A stretch of DNA of 64,000 nt from CAZXSK01 sp964642855 (lineage in GTDB: Bacteria > Planctomycetota > Phycisphaerae > SM23-33). Each line of letters begins with the position of its first letter. The stretch's first letter is position 1. Below are positions 61,987 through 64,000 of this stretch, piece by piece. The stretch covers positions 15,889 to 79,888 of the forward strand of contig CAZXSK010000008.1 of assembly GCA_964642855.1 (NCBI GenBank), given 5' to 3'. A model generated the notes under the pieces. The model was not told where the DNA came from. It worked only from the letters and a program-made list of their open reading frames with translations, and did not search any database. Both the position numbers and the translations under genes were made by a program.

Positions 61987-62157
61987 TCAGGACCGCTTCA
62001 TGCTCTTGCGCTTGCGGCGGCGCCGACGCTCCGAGGGCTTCTCGTAGTAGCTGTTGCGCTTGATGTCCTTCGTCAGGCCTTCCTTCTCGCAGAGCTTCTT
62101 GAACCTGCGAAGCATCGCTTCGGCGCTTTCGCTACCTCTCGCCTTCACCTTGATCAT
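61987..62157 (-). CDS. rpsU: 30S ribosomal protein S21
   Basis: A 56-residue basic protein beginning MIKVKARGSESAEAMLRRFK and ending in an Arg/Lys-rich tail (ERRRRRKRKSMKRS). This is the S21 pattern; it helps 16S rRNA contact mRNA during initiation. The frame is open upstream, but ATG 62157 is the family start. It is 258 bases upstream of hppA on the same strand, with no clear terminator between. It is divergent from the thioesterase gene. Confidence 0.92.
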   Translation of the reverse strand: MIKVKARGSESAEAMLRRFKKLCEKEGLTKDIKRNSYYEKPSERRRRRKRKSMKRS

Positions 62158-62438
62158 GCTGCGATCACTACCCTTTCTTGTTTCCCGGGGGATTCCAGAA
62201 ATTCGCCAAACGTTAGAACCAGCCATCATACGGAGATGACCGAAGGGTTCAACCCCTTTTGCCCCATTTTAGTCCATAATTGCCGTCGCATCTCCGATAA
62301 GCAACGCTTACCGGACCCCCGCGACTTGCCCCGCAGACCGGATTCAACGTACAATGCCCGCCGGGCCGTACACCCTCATCGGATCCTCCACGACGAACGA
62401 TTGAGCCTTTTTCGCCCCGCCCGACCGATGGAACGAAC

Positions 62439-62852
62439 ATGAGCGAACACCCCGCCGCCTGCGAAATCGAAATCCGCGTCCGCTACGCCGAAGTCGACGC
62501 CATGGGCGCCCTGCACCACTCGCGATACTGGGTCTACTTCGAAATGGGACGCACCGAACTGCTCCGCAAACAGGGCATCGCCTATCGCGATCTCGAAAAC
62601 CAAGGCGTGTTCTTCGTGGTCGCCAAGTGCTCCGCCCGATACAAAGCCCCTGCCCGGTACGACGACCCGCTGACCCTGCGGACCGAAATCACCCGCACCG
62701 GGGCCGCACGCATCGACCACGCCTACCAGCTCCGCCATCGCGAAACCGGCCTGCTGCTCGCCACCGCAGAGACCACCCTCGCCTGCGTCGACCGCGGGGG
62801 GCAGATCATCCCCATCCCCGACGAGATGAAACCGCCCGACAAGAGAAACTGA
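62439..62852 (+). CDS. Acyl-CoA thioesterase (YbgC/4HBT family)
   Basis: A 137-residue hotdog-fold thioesterase. The family signature is clear: IRVRYAEVDAMGALHHSRYW with the catalytic Asp, followed by YFEMGRTELLRKQGI and the second strand VVAKCSARYKAPARYDDPLTL. YbgC-type enzymes hydrolyse acyl-CoA and are often linked to envelope biogenesis. It starts in the divergent region shared with rpsU and lies 34 bases before the phosphoesterase gene. Confidence 0.88.
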   Translation: MSEHPAACEIEIRVRYAEVDAMGALHHSRYWVYFEMGRTELLRKQGIAYRDLENQGVFFVVAKCSARYKAPARYDDPLTLRTEITRTGAARIDHAYQLRHRETGLLLATAETTLACVDRGGQIIPIPDEMKPPDKRN

Positions 62853-62886
62853 CCAACCTATCCCCGCGACGCTCGTCCTGAATGAC

Positions 62887-63888
62887 ATGATCCGCAAGCA
62901 AGCCATCCCGATCTGCCCCCCGCTGCGACAGATAGCCGCCCTGCTGGCGATTTCGGCGCTGGCCGTGATGGGCTCCGGCTGCCAGGGATGCAGTGACGGC
63001 GAGATCGAATTCCCCGGCCCCGTCGAGGTCCGCCAGGAAAAATCCCTCATCCCGGACAGCGACCTGACTTTCCTCGTCGCCGCCGACACGCACTTCGGCG
63101 CCAGGGACATCGAGCAACGCAACAGGCTGCAGGTCGAAGCGATGAACAGCATCGCCGGAACGCCCTGGCCGCGGAGCATCGGCGGAACCGTCGACACCCC
63201 CGCCCTGCTCCTGATGGCCGGGGACATGACCGATCATGGCCTGCCGAGCGAGTGGGCGATGTTCGAGAAGTACTACGGCCTGACCGGCAGCGACGGCCTG
63301 CTGCAATACCCCGTCTACGCCTGCATCGGCAACCACGACCGCGCGCTGAAAGTCTACACGCCGGTCGCGTCGGCGCTCCGCAAGCGACACGGCGGCCTGA
63401 CGTATTCCTGGGACGTCGGCGACGTGCATTTCGTCTGCCTCGGCGAGTATCCCAGCGAAGCGAACACCCGCTGGCTGCGGGAAGACCTCGCCGACGTCGG
63501 CAAACAGGTCCCGATCGTGATCTTCTTCCACTACTCGGTGCTCGGGCCGTTCTCGCAGTGGTGGGACGCTCCGGAGAAGAAGCTCTTCGCCCGCACGATC
63601 GAAGGCTTCAACGTGGTGGCCATTTTCCACGGCCATTACCACGGCAGCGGGCACTATCGGTGGGCGGGGGTGGACGTCTTCAATGTCGGCTCGCCTCGAC
63701 ACGGCAACCACACCTTCTGCGTGGTGCGCATCACCGACGAGAGGCTCGTGGTCGGCGCCTGGGGATGGGACCCGCCCGACGAATCACCCCTGTGGGCCGA
63801 AACGGGCTGGCAGTGGATACACGCCGAGAAACTCAACGAGCCAGGCCGCTCGAGCGCCGAGACCCGCTCTGGCCCGCTCAGCCGTTGA
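62887..63888 (+). CDS. Lipoprotein metallophosphoesterase
   Basis: A 333-residue calcineurin-like phosphoesterase. The N-terminal segment has a lipobox-like VMGSGCQG (Cys32), so it is probably lipid-anchored in the envelope. The five metal-binding blocks are present in order: ADTHFG (about 66), MAGDMTDHG, IGNHD, FFHYS and GHYHGSGHY. FNVGSPRHGNHTF ends the fold. It would hydrolyse a phosphodiester or phosphomonoester outside the cytoplasm. It shares an operon with the thioesterase, and its end overlaps the convergent gene by 11 bases. Confidence 0.88.
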   Translation: MIRKQAIPICPPLRQIAALLAISALAVMGSGCQGCSDGEIEFPGPVEVRQEKSLIPDSDLTFLVAADTHFGARDIEQRNRLQVEAMNSIAGTPWPRSIGGTVDTPALLLMAGDMTDHGLPSEWAMFEKYYGLTGSDGLLQYPVYACIGNHDRALKVYTPVASALRKRHGGLTYSWDVGDVHFVCLGEYPSEANTRWLREDLADVGKQVPIVIFFHYSVLGPFSQWWDAPEKKLFARTIEGFNVVAIFHGHYHGSGHYRWAGVDVFNVGSPRHGNHTFCVVRITDERLVVGAWGWDPPDESPLWAETGWQWIHAEKLNEPGRSSAETRSGPLSR

Positions 63889-64000
63889 GCACGCCGCGGT
63901 GCTTGGGATCGCGGTCGCGCAGGTCCTGCCCGAATTCCAGCACGCTCTTGAGATTCGCCAGGTAGAACGACCAGCCTCCGTAGCAATCCACGTGGCGGGC
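63878..64000 (-). CDS. C-terminal end of an SRPBCC/AHSA1-type protein (truncated by window edge)
   Basis: Forty codons read leftward into the window, ending at TGA 63880-63878. The sequence CYGGWSFYLANLKSVLEFGQ with DLRDRDPKHRGV has the closing helix of AHSA1/SRPBCC (Hsp90-activator-like) proteins, where GW…LANLK…LE.G is conserved. The rest lies beyond base 64000. It overlaps the end of the convergent phosphoesterase gene. Confidence 0.65.
   Translation of the reverse strand, partial: ARHVDCYGGWSFYLANLKSVLEFGQDLRDRDPKHRGVLNG

Noticed and set aside
62225..62270. A GTTCAACC-type sequence resembling a tRNA T-loop
   Set aside because: No acceptor, D or anticodon arms can be drawn around it; it is better seen as a small hairpin upstream of rpsU.
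58366..62442. A 1358-codon plus-strand open frame over argS upstream genes and hppA
   Set aside because: Its composition (His/Gly/Asp/Arg-rich, no domains) is that of a shadow of hppA and rsfS; it has no ribosome site or family resemblance.

Overview
The window is GC-rich bacterial chromosome from a draft assembly; it contains one 100-N scaffold gap. It most likely comes from a planctomycete, probably a Phycisphaerae-type anaerobe. This is inferred from the gene content: an outer-membrane lipopolysaccharide toolkit (lptB, gmhA), a signal peptidase I with a zinc ribbon and a very large insertion, a PEP-CTERM protein, a formylglycine-type sulfatase, secreted PQQ-type beta-propellers, several URO-D-family proteins, a one-chain pyruvate:ferredoxin oxidoreductase and a membrane pyrophosphatase. 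No rRNA, tRNA or CRISPR array was recognised.

Layout. 1-7.4 kb: housekeeping and envelope genes (C-terminus of an unidentified protein, a PAS histidine kinase, lptB, lepB, pyrE, a parvulin-type chaperone, gmhA, and a membrane-anchored thioredoxin-fold protein without the CxxC). 7.4-15.7 kb: two paralogous polytopic membrane proteins that look like glycosyltransferases, in opposite orientations around a sugar-nucleotide epimerase, then a large secreted protein and a secreted TPR-like protein. 15.8-37.2 kb: a large polysaccharide locus. It opens with a PglF/WbpM-like 4,6-dehydratase, a single polypeptide holding two complete DegT-type aminotransferases, and a PglC-like phosphoglycosyl transferase. 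A nitroreductase-family protein and a Wzx-like flippase follow, separated by a 1.3-kb ISAs1-family element that still has its 9-bp target duplication. A plus-strand block (two hexapeptide acyltransferases, four GT4-like glycosyltransferases) then meets a minus-strand block (O-antigen polymerase/ligase, sulfotransferase, pyruvyl transferase, GT2). The locus reads as a Wzx/Wzy-type pathway for an acylated, pyruvylated and sulfated surface glycan built on an amino-deoxy-sugar primer.

37.4-48.7 kb: catabolic and secreted genes. These are two beta-propeller proteins, two URO-D-family proteins (the second in a tight operon with an aldo/keto reductase and a QueG-like iron-sulfur protein), and an ArnT/PMT-like membrane protein. 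The scaffold gap lies here, with exactly 55-nt identical ends on both sides, which suggests an assembler overlap rather than missing DNA. A 1-kb non-coding stretch before the first URO-D gene holds perfect palindromes and direct repeats. 49.2-58.6 kb: PEP-CTERM protein, pyruvate:ferredoxin oxidoreductase, PilZ protein, sulfatase, argS. 58.3-64.0 kb: a small gene that looks like a free-standing copy of the ArgS N-terminal domain, rsfS, a membrane pyrophosphatase with a roughly 110-residue extra soluble segment, rpsU, a thioesterase, a lipoprotein metallophosphoesterase and the end of an SRPBCC/AHSA1-type gene.

The most unusual items are the fused double aminotransferase, the pyrophosphatase insertion, the ArgS-N-like small protein, the CxxC-to-SPPS thioredoxin-fold protein and the overall polysaccharide locus.
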